Assembly: GCF_002001045.1 (NCBI RefSeq)
Contig: NZ_MUNR01000014.1
Coordinates: forward strand, 496,001-560,000
Reading direction: 5' to 3'
Source: Rhodanobacter sp. C01
GTDB taxonomy: Bacteria > Pseudomonadota > Gammaproteobacteria > Xanthomonadales > Rhodanobacteraceae
DNA length: 64,000 nucleotides
The notes beneath the pieces are model-generated. The model was given only the letters and a program-made list of their open reading frames with translations, ran no database searches and was not told the DNA's origin. The translations under genes and the position numbers were made by a program. Positions 29,423 to 40,007 of this stretch are shown piece by piece. Within the stretch, counting starts at the first letter, position 1; each line of letters starts with the position of its first letter.

Positions 29423-29520
29423 AGACGCGATCGCTCGCGCAGCGAGTGATTCCATCTTTCTTCCCCTGCTGCGGGGGAGGATGCCTGAAGGGCACAAGGG
29501 GAAGCCTGATCAGAAGTAGA

Positions 29521-29549
29521 AACGGCCCGGTTTATACCGGGCCGTTTTC
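29521..29549 (+). terminator. Intrinsic terminator after secF
   Basis: An 11-bp stem AACGGCCCGGT/ACCGGGCCGTT with a TTAT loop and a TTTT tract. The opposite strand reads a stem followed by TTTCT, so it can also stop the convergent murU transcript. Confidence 0.85.
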
Positions 29550-29575
29550 GTTGGTGCGGGCGTGGTGTGCTTGCG

Positions 29576-30280
29576 TTACCCGCGCAGTTCGGATTCCAGC
29601 TGTGCCAGCCGTTCCGGCGTTCCGACATCCGTCCATGCGCCGCGATGATGTGAGCCATCGACCTTTCCACATGCCATCGCCATCTCCAGCAATGGCCGCA
29701 GCTTGAAGCGCGGCGGTTTCGCATCGACACCGGACGCATCGCGGACAGCTTCGCGCCAGCCATCCAGCAGTTCACGGCGGAATACGCCGATGCCGCTGTA
29801 GGTGAGCCGGGGTTCGCCGTCGTCGTGCAGGCATCCCTCGGTGTCCAGCCGGAAATCGCCACGCGGATGATGCGCGGGGTTGTCCGCCATCAGCAGGTGA
29901 GCGAGGCCCTCGGGTTCGGCTGGCAACACGCTGAAGTCGGCATTGCACCACACGTCGCCACTTGCCACGAGGAACGGTTCGGAGCCGAGCAGCGGCAGCG
30001 CGTTCAACATGCCGCCGCCGGTTTCCAGTGGTGTCACGCCTTCGTAGGCATAGCGGATGCGCAGACCCCAGCGCGAACCGTCGCCAAGTGTGCCGGGGAA
30101 CTGTTCGGCCAGGTGCGAGGTGTTGATCACCACGTAGTTCACGTCGATCGCGGCGAGTTTTTCCAGATGCCACACGATCAGCGGCTTGCCGCCAACTTCC
30201 AGCAACGGCTTGGGCGTGTGGTCGGTGAGCGGACGCATCCGCTCGCCAAGACCGGCGGCGAAGATCAGCGCGTGCCTCAT
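29576..30280 (-). CDS. murU: N-acetylmuramate-1-phosphate uridylyltransferase MurU-like nucleotidyltransferase
   Basis: A 234-residue sugar-1-phosphate nucleotidyltransferase: N-terminal signature FAAGLGERMRPLTDHTPKPLLEVGGKPLI, then ETGGGMLNALPLL, the metal-binding VASGDVW and C-terminal WTDVGTPERLAQL. In Pseudomonas, MurU with the kinase AmgK recycles N-acetylmuramic acid directly to UDP-MurNAc, bypassing de novo MurA and giving fosfomycin tolerance. The start ATG overlaps the amgK stop by four bases (ATGA), a translational coupling that supports this role over a generic NDP-sugar function. Confidence 0.88.
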   Translation of the reverse strand: MRHALIFAAGLGERMRPLTDHTPKPLLEVGGKPLIVWHLEKLAAIDVNYVVINTSHLAEQFPGTLGDGSRWGLRIRYAYEGVTPLETGGGMLNALPLLGSEPFLVASGDVWCNADFSVLPAEPEGLAHLLMADNPAHHPRGDFRLDTEGCLHDDGEPRLTYSGIGVFRRELLDGWREAVRDASGVDAKPPRFKLRPLLEMAMACGKVDGSHHRGAWTDVGTPERLAQLESELRG

Positions 30281-31293
30281 GCGGCAGCCGCCTTGGTCAG
30301 GTCGCGGCCTTGGGTGTGCCGTTCGAGCAGGGCGACGAAATCGGCCAGCTCCGGATAACTGCGCGCCACCGAAACCACATAGTGATAAACGCGCGGCACG
30401 TCGGCGAGATAGCCGGGTTTGCCGTCGCGATACCACAGGCGGTAGAACTGCCCCAGCACACGGATGTGGCGATGCAGGCCGGTCAGGTCGAACCAGCGCA
30501 GGAAATGCGCACGGTCGATTTCGCGGTCGATCAGGCCTGCATCGACGAGTAGCCGCCGATAGGACTCCACCCAGATCTCCACGCGTTCACGCGGCCAGAC
30601 GATGTAGGCATCGCGCAGCAGTGACGCGAGGTCGTAGGTGATCGGGCCTGCCAGCGCGCCCTGAAAATCTATAATGCCGGGATTATTGCTTTCCACGATC
30701 AGCAGGTTGCGGCTGTGGAAATCGCGATGCACGAAACAGCGCGGCTGCTGCAGCGCATTCCTGATCACCACATCGAAGGCCGCTTCCAGAACGTCCCATT
30801 CGCCGCAGCTCGGCGTATGGCCCAGGTGCCGGCTGAGGAACCATTCCGGCATGACCTCTAGTCCGCTCACCAGCATGGCATGGTCGAATGGCGGCAACCC
30901 GCTGCAGTCCATCCGGGTCTGCATGCGTAGCAGCGCATCCATCGCATCGCTGTAGAGCGCATCGGCACTCTGCTCGTTCAAGGCCGGCAGGTAGAGGCGC
31001 GAGCCGAGATCCTCGATCAGCAGAAAGCCCTGTTCGAGATCCTGCGCGTGCACGGCCGGCACATGCAGACCAGCGGCAGCCAGCCGCGCACCGATCGCCA
31101 GCCATGGACGCGGATCCTCCTGCGTCGGCGGCGAGTCCATCACGATCCAGCTCTGGCCTTGATGCTGCGCACGCCAGTAGCTGCGGAAGCTGGCATCGGC
31201 GGAGGCGGATGCCAGCGTGAGGGTGGGATCCCCGAGGGCCCGGCGGGTCCAGGCAAGGCGGGCGGTGGCGCGGTCTTGGGTGCTGCTGTCCAT
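30277..31293 (-). CDS. amgK: N-acetylmuramate/N-acetylglucosamine 1-kinase AmgK
   Basis: A 338-residue aminoglycoside-phosphotransferase-fold kinase that makes MurNAc-1-phosphate. The catalytic loop HRDFHSRNLLI and the metal-binding IIDFQGALAGPITYDLASLLRDAY are typical of AmgK. The N-terminal lobe has IVMDSPPTQED. Its partner murU overlaps its 3' end by four bases. It lies downstream of glnK-amtB on the same strand but is separated from it by a terminator, so it probably has its own promoter. Confidence 0.9.
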   Translation of the reverse strand: MDSSTQDRATARLAWTRRALGDPTLTLASASADASFRSYWRAQHQGQSWIVMDSPPTQEDPRPWLAIGARLAAAGLHVPAVHAQDLEQGFLLIEDLGSRLYLPALNEQSADALYSDAMDALLRMQTRMDCSGLPPFDHAMLVSGLEVMPEWFLSRHLGHTPSCGEWDVLEAAFDVVIRNALQQPRCFVHRDFHSRNLLIVESNNPGIIDFQGALAGPITYDLASLLRDAYIVWPRERVEIWVESYRRLLVDAGLIDREIDRAHFLRWFDLTGLHRHIRVLGQFYRLWYRDGKPGYLADVPRVYHYVVSVARSYPELADFVALLERHTQGRDLTKAAAA

Positions 31294-31309
31294 GAGGTCG
31301 ATCGCTGGA

Positions 31310-31343
31310 AAATCACGAACAGCTTAGAGCCTGTTCGTGATTT
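31310..31343 (-). terminator. Intrinsic terminator of glnK-amtB
   Basis: A perfect 13-bp stem (AAATCACGAACAG pairing with CTGTTCGTGATTT) around eight bases. Read on the minus strand it is followed by TTTTCC. It begins 31 bases after the amtB stop. Its loop region contains AGAGCCTGTTC, the same 11 bases that open the terminal repeat of the element at 44495-44762. Confidence 0.8.
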
Positions 31344-31373
31344 CTGCGCGGCACGCACCGCAGGGCGTCGGTC

Positions 31374-33241
<1,868 letters not shown>

Positions 33242-33280
33242 TTTAGTCCCGATTCAAATCGCCTCCATTCCGATCAGCTC

Positions 33281-33736
33281 ATGCTCCGTGTCAGCCGACT
33301 GACCGACTACGCCACCGTGGTGATGACCTGCATCGCCGCGCATCCGGATGACGTGCTCAGCGCGGTGCAGATTGCCGAGGAGGCGCATCTCGAGCTGCCG
33401 ACCGTGAGCAAGTTGCTGAAGGCGTTGGGTCATGCCGATCTGGTCGAGTCGTTCCGTGGCGTCAATGGCGGTTACCGGCTGGCCCGGTCGGCCAGCGAGA
33501 TTTCGCTGGCCGAGATCGTCGAGGCGCTGGAGGGCCCGATCGGCATGACCGAATGCAGCGTGGCGGAAGGCCAGTGCGATCGTGAATCGCAATGTGGCGT
33601 GCGCGGCAGCTGGCAACGGATCAGCAGCGTGCTGGACAACACCCTGCGCGCCGTCAGCCTGGCCGAAATGCTCAAACCGTTGCCGAACCGACGCATCGCG
33701 GTGACCGTGAAGACCGGCGAGGCCACCACCGAATGA
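33281..33736 (+). CDS. Rrf2-family regulator of the suf Fe-S assembly operon
   Basis: A 151-residue winged-helix protein of the Rrf2/IscR group: [74 protein letters not shown]. Three cysteines follow ([18 protein letters not shown]), suited to binding an Fe-S cluster as in IscR. A regulator of this type heads suf operons in Xanthomonadales. It overlaps sufB by four bases (ATGA), so it probably represses its own operon when clusters are plentiful. Confidence 0.9.
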   Translation: MLRVSRLTDYATVVMTCIAAHPDDVLSAVQIAEEAHLELPTVSKLLKALGHADLVESFRGVNGGYRLARSASEISLAEIVEALEGPIGMTECSVAEGQCDRESQCGVRGSWQRISSVLDNTLRAVSLAEMLKPLPNRRIAVTVKTGEATTE

Positions 33737-35214
33737 ATGACACCATGACCCGCGAAAGCATCACTGCCGCCGCCACGCTGCGCGACAACGCCGGGGTGGC
33801 CGAGGCGCTGGGCCGCAGCTATGCGGCCGGCTTCGTCACCGAGATTGAGATGACCGGCCTGCCGCCGGGCCTGGATGAGGAAACCGTCCGCCAGATTTCC
33901 GCGATCAAGCAGGAACCGGCGTGGATGACCGAGTGGCGGCTTGAGGCCTATCGCCACTGGCTGACCATGCCCAAACCCGATTGGGCCAAGCTCAAGATCG
34001 ATCCGATCGATTACCAGGCGATCAGCTACTACGCCGCGCCCAAGGCCGGCCCGAAGTCGCTGGCCGAGGTCGATCCGACGTTGCTGGAAACCTACGAGAA
34101 GCTGGGCATTCCGCTGCACGAACGTGCGGCGCTGGCGGGCGTGGCGGTGGATGCGGTGTTCGATTCGGTCTCGGTCGGCACCACCTTCCGCAAGCAGCTG
34201 GCCGAGGCCGGCGTGCTGTTCTGCTCGATGAGCGAGGCGATCCGCGAATACCCCGAGCTGGTGCAGAAGTATCTCGGCAGCGTGGTGCCGACTGGCGACA
34301 ACTTCTTTGCTGCATTGAACTCGGCGGTGTTCTCGGACGGCAGCTTCGTGTTCATCCCGAAGGGCGTGCGCTGCCCGATGGAACTGTCGACCTATTTCCG
34401 CATCAACGCGCAGAACACCGGTCAGTTCGAACGCACCCTGATCGTGGCCGAGGAAGGCGCCCACGTCTCCTACCTCGAAGGCTGCACCGCGCCGAAGCGC
34501 GACGAGAACCAGCTGCACGCGGCGGTGGTGGAACTCGTGGCGCTGGAAAAAGCGCAGATCAAGTACTCCACCGTGCAGAACTGGTATCCGGGCGACGAGA
34601 ACGGCGTCGGCGGCATCTACAACTTCGTCACCAAGCGCGGCGACTGCCGTGGCGATGACTCGAAGATCAGCTGGACCCAGGTCGAAACCGGTTCGGCGAT
34701 CACCTGGAAATACCCCAGCGTGCTGCTGCGCGGTGACCGTTCGGTGGGCGAGTTCTACTCGGTCGCGCTGACCCACCACTACCAGCAGGCTGACACCGGC
34801 ACCAAGATGATCCACCTCGGCAAGCACACCAAGTCGAAGATCGTCGCCAAGGGCATCAGCGCAGGGCGCAGCTCAAACAGTTATCGCGGCCTGGTCAAGA
34901 TGGAGAAGGGTGCCGAGGGCGCGCGCAACTACACCCAGTGCGACTCGCTGTTGATCGGCAAGAAGTGCGGCGCGCATACCTTCCCGTACATGGAAGTGAA
35001 GAATCCCACCGCGATCGTCGAGCACGAGGCAACGACCTCGAAGATCTCCGACGACCAGATGTTCTATTGCCGTTCGCGCGGTATCGGCGAAGAGGACGCG
35101 GTGTCGATGATCGTCGACGGCTTCTGCAAGCAGGTTTTCCGCGAACTGCCGATGGAATTCGCGGTGGAAGCGAAGAAACTGCTGGAAGTATCGCTGGAAG
35201 GTGCGGTGGGCTAA
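33733..35214 (+). CDS. sufB: Fe-S cluster assembly scaffold SufB
   Basis: A 493-residue component of the SufBC2D scaffold on which Fe-S clusters are built during iron limitation and oxidative stress. Typical sequence includes [50 protein letters not shown]-like [10 protein letters not shown], and C-terminal [29 protein letters not shown]. The first ATG at 33733 overlaps the regulator stop; ATG 33745 is an alternative start. Normally sufC follows at once; here an unrelated lipoprotein gene intervenes. Confidence 0.96.
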   Translation: MNDTMTRESITAAATLRDNAGVAEALGRSYAAGFVTEIEMTGLPPGLDEETVRQISAIKQEPAWMTEWRLEAYRHWLTMPKPDWAKLKIDPIDYQAISYYAAPKAGPKSLAEVDPTLLETYEKLGIPLHERAALAGVAVDAVFDSVSVGTTFRKQLAEAGVLFCSMSEAIREYPELVQKYLGSVVPTGDNFFAALNSAVFSDGSFVFIPKGVRCPMELSTYFRINAQNTGQFERTLIVAEEGAHVSYLEGCTAPKRDENQLHAAVVELVALEKAQIKYSTVQNWYPGDENGVGGIYNFVTKRGDCRGDDSKISWTQVETGSAITWKYPSVLLRGDRSVGEFYSVALTHHYQQADTGTKMIHLGKHTKSKIVAKGISAGRSSNSYRGLVKMEKGAEGARNYTQCDSLLIGKKCGAHTFPYMEVKNPTAIVEHEATTSKISDDQMFYCRSRGIGEEDAVSMIVDGFCKQVFRELPMEFAVEAKKLLEVSLEGAVG

Positions 35215-35355
35215 TGCATGTCAACGGCCGGCGCAGCCGGCGCGTCATGGCATCGTGGCGAGCACTTTCCGGGCCGGATGACGTCATCACTTGCCCATGT
35301 CCACCCCCTTCATGCCAACGTAAATTCAAATCGGGCAAACTCAAGGAAGCACAGC

Positions 35356-35871
35356 ATGAAATTGTTTTCCAGCGTATTGATGGTTGCCACGGCAGCAGCG
35401 CTTTCGGGCTGCATTCCCGTCAAGCACCACGATCTCACCGCCCCGCAAATCAGCGGTACGGTGACTCGCGCCGGTGTGCCTGTGTCGGGCATGCACGTGC
35501 AGCTGGCTGATGTGCTCGATGACAACGGCGTCCCCACGCCCGATGCGCTCAAAGATGATGCGGTGACGGACGAGCAGGGACATTTCACCGTCGGTCCGCT
35601 CTATCGCGTGACGAAGAAGAAGGCCTCGATACCACTGGTGAACGTTGACCTGCATACCGTGCCGTGGGGTTTGCGCCTGTCCGCCGACGACAAAAAATGG
35701 CATGCGGGATGGCTTTCGGACCCGACCATGCTGGGCGACGTGCCGAAAGCGCCGATTTCCGCCATGTGTGACCTCTCGGTGGACAGCAAGTCCAGCGCGG
35801 TCGATGGTGACCTTGCAGTCATGGGCAACGGCCCGTGCATCCTGCAATTGATCGTGAAAAAGAAGAAGTGA
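35356..35871 (+). CDS. Putative lipoprotein inserted between sufB and sufC
   Basis: A 171-residue lipoprotein: signal peptide MKLFSSVLMVATAAALSGC with lipobox LSGC and Cys19 as lipidated residue, then a beta-rich region SGTVTRAGVPVSGMHVQLAD...VTDEQGHFTVGPL resembling carboxypeptidase-regulatory-like (transthyretin-type) domains. I do not recognise the family. It sits in the suf operon, 141 bases after sufB (a gap with a GCCGGC hairpin and the palindrome GATGACGTCATC at 35277-35288) and two bases before sufC. AGGAAG precedes the ATG. Its position suggests cotranscription, not necessarily a role in Fe-S assembly. Confidence 0.85.
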   Translation: MKLFSSVLMVATAAALSGCIPVKHHDLTAPQISGTVTRAGVPVSGMHVQLADVLDDNGVPTPDALKDDAVTDEQGHFTVGPLYRVTKKKASIPLVNVDLHTVPWGLRLSADDKKWHAGWLSDPTMLGDVPKAPISAMCDLSVDSKSSAVDGDLAVMGNGPCILQLIVKKKK

Positions 35872-35873
35872 AC

Positions 35874-36626
35874 ATGCTGAAAATAGAAAACCTGCACGCC
35901 CGCGTCGAGGGCAAGGAAATCCTCAAGGGGCTCAGCCTCAGCGTGAATGCGGGTGAGGTGCACGCGATCATGGGTCCGAACGGCGCCGGCAAGTCGACGC
36001 TCGGGAACGTGCTTTCCGGCCGTGACGGTTACGAGGTGACTGCCGGCAGCGTGACCTACAACGGCATCGACCTGCTGGCGCTGGAGCCGGAAGTGCGCGC
36101 CGCCGCCGGCGTGTTCCTGGCGTTCCAGTATCCGGTGGAGATTCCCGGCGTCAACAACACCTACTTCCTGCGCGCGGCCTTCAATGCGCAGCGCAAGGCG
36201 CGTGGCGAGAAAGAGTTCGACTCGATGCAGTTCCTCAAGCTGGTGCGCGAGAAGCTCAAGGTGATGCAGATCTCCGACGAACTGCTGCACCGCGCGGTCA
36301 ACGAAGGCTTCTCCGGCGGCGAGAAGAAGCGCAACGAGATTTTCCAGATGGCGGTGCTGGAGCCGCAGCTGGCGATTCTTGATGAAACCGATTCAGGCCT
36401 GGATATCGACGCGCTCAAGCATGTCGCCGATGGCGTCAACGCTTTGCGCTCGCCCGATCGCGCGTTCCTGATGATCACCCACTATCAGCGCTTGCTTGAT
36501 TACGTGGTGCCGGATTTTGTGCACGTCCTGGCCGATGGCCGCATTGTCGAGAGTGGCGACAAGTCGCTGGCGTTGAAGCTGGAAGAACACGGCTACGCCG
36601 GCCTCGGCGAGGGGGCTGCGGCATGA
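35874..36626 (+). CDS. sufC: Fe-S cluster assembly ATPase SufC
   Basis: A 250-residue ABC-type ATPase that powers the SufBCD scaffold. Walker A GPNGAGKST, the Q-loop FLAFQYPVEIPGV, signature FSGGEKKRNEI, Walker B LAILDETDSGLDIDALK and the H-loop ITHYQRLLDYV are complete and SufC-specific. The start overlaps nothing; an upstream open frame within the lipoprotein gene is ignored. Its stop overlaps the sufD start by four bases. Confidence 0.97.
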   Translation: MLKIENLHARVEGKEILKGLSLSVNAGEVHAIMGPNGAGKSTLGNVLSGRDGYEVTAGSVTYNGIDLLALEPEVRAAAGVFLAFQYPVEIPGVNNTYFLRAAFNAQRKARGEKEFDSMQFLKLVREKLKVMQISDELLHRAVNEGFSGGEKKRNEIFQMAVLEPQLAILDETDSGLDIDALKHVADGVNALRSPDRAFLMITHYQRLLDYVVPDFVHVLADGRIVESGDKSLALKLEEHGYAGLGEGAAA

Positions 36627-37927
36627 GCCAGGCGGCGCCGCTGCCGTTGGTCGCGTCCCTGCTCGATATGCCGCTGCCTGCCAGCGGCATCGCGTGGCTG
36701 GATGCGGCACGACAGGAGAATCGCGAGGCATTTGCGGCCGGCGGATTGCCCGATACGCGAGTGGAAGCGTGGAAGTACACCGCGCTGCGTGCGCTTGGCA
36801 AGCGCAGCTTTGCGCGTGGCGATGCCGCTGCAACTTCGCGTGCGGTAGCTGCGTCGACGTTCGCGTTGCCCGGCGTCGATGGGCCGCGACTGGTCTTCGT
36901 CAATGGCGTGTTCCGTGCCGATCTGTCGGCACTCGATGCATTGCCGGAAGGGCTGACCTTGCAGCCGTTGTCGCAAGCGTTGCATGGTGATGCGGAACCG
37001 TTGCGTTTCGTGTTGTCGCGACATTACCGCGAAGTGGACGATGCGTTTGTCAGCATCAATGCTGCCAGCGCCGTCGATGGCGTGGTGCTGCGCGTTGCCG
37101 CCGGCGTGAAGGTCATTGCACCGGTCCAGCTGGTATTCGTCGGTGCGGCTACGCACGTCGAACTCGCCTGGCATCTGCGCAACGTGATCGAGCTGGGCGA
37201 AGGTGCCGAGCTGGGCCTGATCGAGCAGCATGTTTCCGACGCCGAGCCGACGCAGCTGGCCACCGTGGTCAGCGATATCGAACTGCGCGAAGGCGCTCAA
37301 CTTCACCATACCGTGCTGCAGAACGTCGCGGTCATTGCCAGCCTGATTCGTCGCAGCAGCGTCCGCCTGCATGCGCATGCACAGGCAATGCTGCATGTTC
37401 TCGAGCTTGGCGGTGCTCTGGTGCGCCACGACCTGCGCGCGGAGCTGGTCGGCGACGGGGCGCGGTTCGATACCCGCGGCGTGTTCATGCCGCACGGCCG
37501 CCAGCATATCGACACGCAGTTGGCGATTCGTCACCAGGCGTTGAGCACCACGTCTACGTCGACCTGGCGCGGTGTCGCCAATGACCGCGCGCGTGGCGTG
37601 TTCCGCGGCGCGATCGTGGTGGAACCCGGTGCCGACGGCAGCGACGCCAGCCTCGGCAACAAGAATCTGTTGCTGTCGCCCAGCGCCGAGATCGACACCA
37701 AACCTGAGCTGGAGATCTATGCCGACGAGGTCAAGGCCGCGCATGGAGCCACCGTTGGCCAGCTCGATGAGCGCTCGCTGTTCTATCTGCGTTCGCGTGG
37801 CATCCCGCTGGCGGAAGCGCGCGCGCTTCTGACGGCTGCGTTCTGTCGCGCGGTGCTGGACGATCTGCCGAACGAGGTGCTGCGCGAGCATCTGTCTGCG
37901 TTGCTGACAGCGCATCTGCCTGCCTGA
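36623..37927 (+). CDS. sufD: Fe-S cluster assembly protein SufD
   Basis: A 434-residue SufB paralogue completing the SufBC2D complex. Typical segments are DTRVEAWKYTALRAL near the N-terminus and LLLSPSAEIDTKPELEIYADEVKAAHGATVGQLDERSLFYLRSRGI near the C-terminus, followed by AFCRAVLDDLP. It starts at the ATGA overlap with sufC and is followed by sufS after 45 bases. Confidence 0.96.
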   Translation: MSQAAPLPLVASLLDMPLPASGIAWLDAARQENREAFAAGGLPDTRVEAWKYTALRALGKRSFARGDAAATSRAVAASTFALPGVDGPRLVFVNGVFRADLSALDALPEGLTLQPLSQALHGDAEPLRFVLSRHYREVDDAFVSINAASAVDGVVLRVAAGVKVIAPVQLVFVGAATHVELAWHLRNVIELGEGAELGLIEQHVSDAEPTQLATVVSDIELREGAQLHHTVLQNVAVIASLIRRSSVRLHAHAQAMLHVLELGGALVRHDLRAELVGDGARFDTRGVFMPHGRQHIDTQLAIRHQALSTTSTSTWRGVANDRARGVFRGAIVVEPGADGSDASLGNKNLLLSPSAEIDTKPELEIYADEVKAAHGATVGQLDERSLFYLRSRGIPLAEARALLTAAFCRAVLDDLPNEVLREHLSALLTAHLPA

Positions 37928-37972
37928 ATTCCTTTCCCGCAAACAGGGCAGGGAGCCCTTTGGACCCTCTTG

Positions 37973-39217
37973 ATGAACGTCACGGCCAGCACTCCCACAG
38001 TCTTCGACGTCCAGCGTATCCGCGCAGACTTTCCGCTGCTGTCGCGCAGCGTGCATGGCAAGCCGCTGGTGTATCTCGACAATGCCAATACCAGCCAGAA
38101 GCCGGCGTCGGTGATCGAGGCAGTGAACGCGCACTACCGCGAACGCAATGCCAACGTGGCGCGCGCGGTGCATCAGCTTGGCGAGGAAGCCACCGCCGGT
38201 TACGAGGGCGCGCGCGACAAGCTGGCGCGTTTCATCAATGCGCCGTCGCGCAATGAGCTGATCCTCACGTCCGGCACCACCCAGTCGATCAACCTGGTCG
38301 CCTACAGCTACGCACTGCCACGCCTGAAAGCGGGTGATGCGATCCTCACCACGGTGATGGAACATCACGCGAACATCGTGCCGTGGCAGCTGGTTGCCGC
38401 GCGCAGCGGCGCCACGGTCAAGGCAGCACCGATCAACGAGCGCGGCGAGCTGATCGTCGACAAGTACCTCGAGATGCTGACGCCCGAGGTGAAGCTGGCC
38501 TGCGTCACCCATGTCTCGAACGTGCTTGGCACGGTCAATCCGGTGCGCGAGATTGCACGTGAGTGCAGGAAGCGCGGCATCGCGCTGCTGGTCGACGGCT
38601 CGCAAGCCGTGCCGCACCGGCCAGTCGACGTGCAGGCGCTGGGCTGCGATTTCTACGCGATCACCGGCCACAAGATGCTCGGGCCGACCGGCACCGGCGC
38701 GCTGTGGGCGAAGCGCGAGCACCTGGAGGCGATGCCGCCGTTCTTCGGTGGCGGTGAGATGATCCGCGAGGTGCGTTTCAGCGGCACCACGTTCGCCGCG
38801 CCGCCGCACAAGTTCGAGGCCGGCACGCCGAACATCGCCGGCTTCGTCGGCCTGGCCGCGGCGATCGATTATTACGAATCGATCGGTTTCGAGGCGATTC
38901 ACGCGTGGGAGCAGCAACTGCTCGGTTATGCGACCGAGCGTCTGCGCGAGATTCCTGGCCTGCGCATCTTCGGCGAGGCGCCGGAGAAGGAGCCGGTGAT
39001 CTCGTTCCTGCTCGACGGCGCGCAGGCCACCGACATGGCGACTCTGCTCGACCTGCAGGGCATCGCCGTGCGCTCGGGTCACCATTGCGCACATCCGTTG
39101 ATGCAGTTCTACGACGTACCCGCCACGCTGCGTGCCTCGCTCGCGTTCTACAACACGCGCGAGGAAATCGACGCGTTCATCGTCGCGCTGCTCAAGGTGC
39201 GCAAGCTGCTGATGTAA
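37973..39217 (+). CDS. sufS: Cysteine desulfurase SufS
   Basis: A 414-residue PLP enzyme that takes sulfur from cysteine for the Suf scaffold. FPLLSRSVHGKPLVYLDNANTSQKPASV opens the fold; the PLP lysine lies in YAITGHKMLGPTGTGALW and the reactive cysteine in RSGHHCAHPLM. A TTG codon directly precedes ATG 37973. No sufE or sufU sulfur-transfer partner and no sufA/sufT follows; the next gene is on the other strand, so the activator must be elsewhere. Confidence 0.96.
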   Translation: MNVTASTPTVFDVQRIRADFPLLSRSVHGKPLVYLDNANTSQKPASVIEAVNAHYRERNANVARAVHQLGEEATAGYEGARDKLARFINAPSRNELILTSGTTQSINLVAYSYALPRLKAGDAILTTVMEHHANIVPWQLVAARSGATVKAAPINERGELIVDKYLEMLTPEVKLACVTHVSNVLGTVNPVREIARECRKRGIALLVDGSQAVPHRPVDVQALGCDFYAITGHKMLGPTGTGALWAKREHLEAMPPFFGGGEMIREVRFSGTTFAAPPHKFEAGTPNIAGFVGLAAAIDYYESIGFEAIHAWEQQLLGYATERLREIPGLRIFGEAPEKEPVISFLLDGAQATDMATLLDLQGIAVRSGHHCAHPLMQFYDVPATLRASLAFYNTREEIDAFIVALLKVRKLLM

Positions 39218-39270
39218 CCGTGATGTAACCGGATGCTGCGGCCGCGATTCGACCCGGTCCCGCAGCTTGC

Positions 39271-39999
39271 TCAGACGACGGCCAGTCCGCGTAGATCTAC
39301 GTCGTCTGCGGTTACCCGCAACACCGAGCCATGTTCGTACCAGTCGCCGAGCACGATGCGCTGGGCCGGTCGGCCGTCCAGCTCGAACGCGTGCACGGCA
39401 GGTCGGTGCGTATGCCCGTGGATCAGCCGTGTCACGCCGGCCTGACGCATCGCCTCGGTCACTGCATCGGCATTCACGTCCATGATGCTTTCCATCGTGC
39501 TGCCGGTGTGCTGGCGGCTTTCCTCGCGTGCCCTGACGGCGAGTGCGCGGCGCGCCTCCAGCGGCATTGCCAGCACCTGCGCCTGCCATGCGGGCGAGCG
39601 CAGTTGCCGGCGCGCAGCCTGGTAGGCGATGTCGTCGGTGCACAGCACGTCGCCATGCATCAGCAGGGTGTGTTGACCCTGGACGTCGTGCACGGTGCCG
39701 TCATCAAGCAGGGTCATGCCGGCACGCCGGGCGAATGCTTCGCCGAGCAGGAAGTCGCGGTTGCCGACCATGAAGTACACCGGCACGCCGGCATCGCGCA
39801 CGGCACGGGTGGCATCGGCGATGCGCCGCGGCAGATCGGCGTCGTCATCGTCGCCGATCCAGGCTTCGACCAGATCACCGAGGATATACAGCGCATCCGC
39901 GTGGCGGACCTCGTCGCCGGCCAGATAGTTTTCGAACAGGGTGGTGATCTGTGGCCGGGCCGGATCCATGTGCAGGTCGGAGATGAACAATGTCGCCAT
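39271..39999 (-). CDS. lpxH: UDP-2,3-diacylglucosamine diphosphatase
   Basis: LpxH cleaves UDP-2,3-diacylglucosamine to lipid X in lipid A synthesis at the inner membrane. The 242-residue calcineurin-like hydrolase has the metal motifs ISDLHMD, LGDLVEAWIGDDD, MVGNRDFL, LMHGDVLCTDD and LIHGHTHRPAVH. ATG 39999 (MATLFISDLH) is preferred; a TTG four codons earlier overlaps the upstream cyclophilin stop. The gene follows that cyclophilin on the minus strand. Confidence 0.95.
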   Translation of the reverse strand: MATLFISDLHMDPARPQITTLFENYLAGDEVRHADALYILGDLVEAWIGDDDDADLPRRIADATRAVRDAGVPVYFMVGNRDFLLGEAFARRAGMTLLDDGTVHDVQGQHTLLMHGDVLCTDDIAYQAARRQLRSPAWQAQVLAMPLEARRALAVRAREESRQHTGSTMESIMDVNADAVTEAMRQAGVTRLIHGHTHRPAVHAFELDGRPAQRIVLGDWYEHGSVLRVTADDVDLRGLAVV

Positions 40000-40007
40000 C
40001 GTGACGA

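Noticed and set aside
35277-35288. GATGACGTCATC as an operator between sufB and the lipoprotein gene
   Set aside because: A 12-bp palindrome alone is too weak, and no promoter elements accompany it.
36593-39643. 1016-codon minus-strand open frame over sufD and sufS
   Set aside because: It is a shadow of high-GC coding sequence on the other strand; its translation is His/Arg/Gln-rich without any domain, whereas sufD and sufS are unambiguous.
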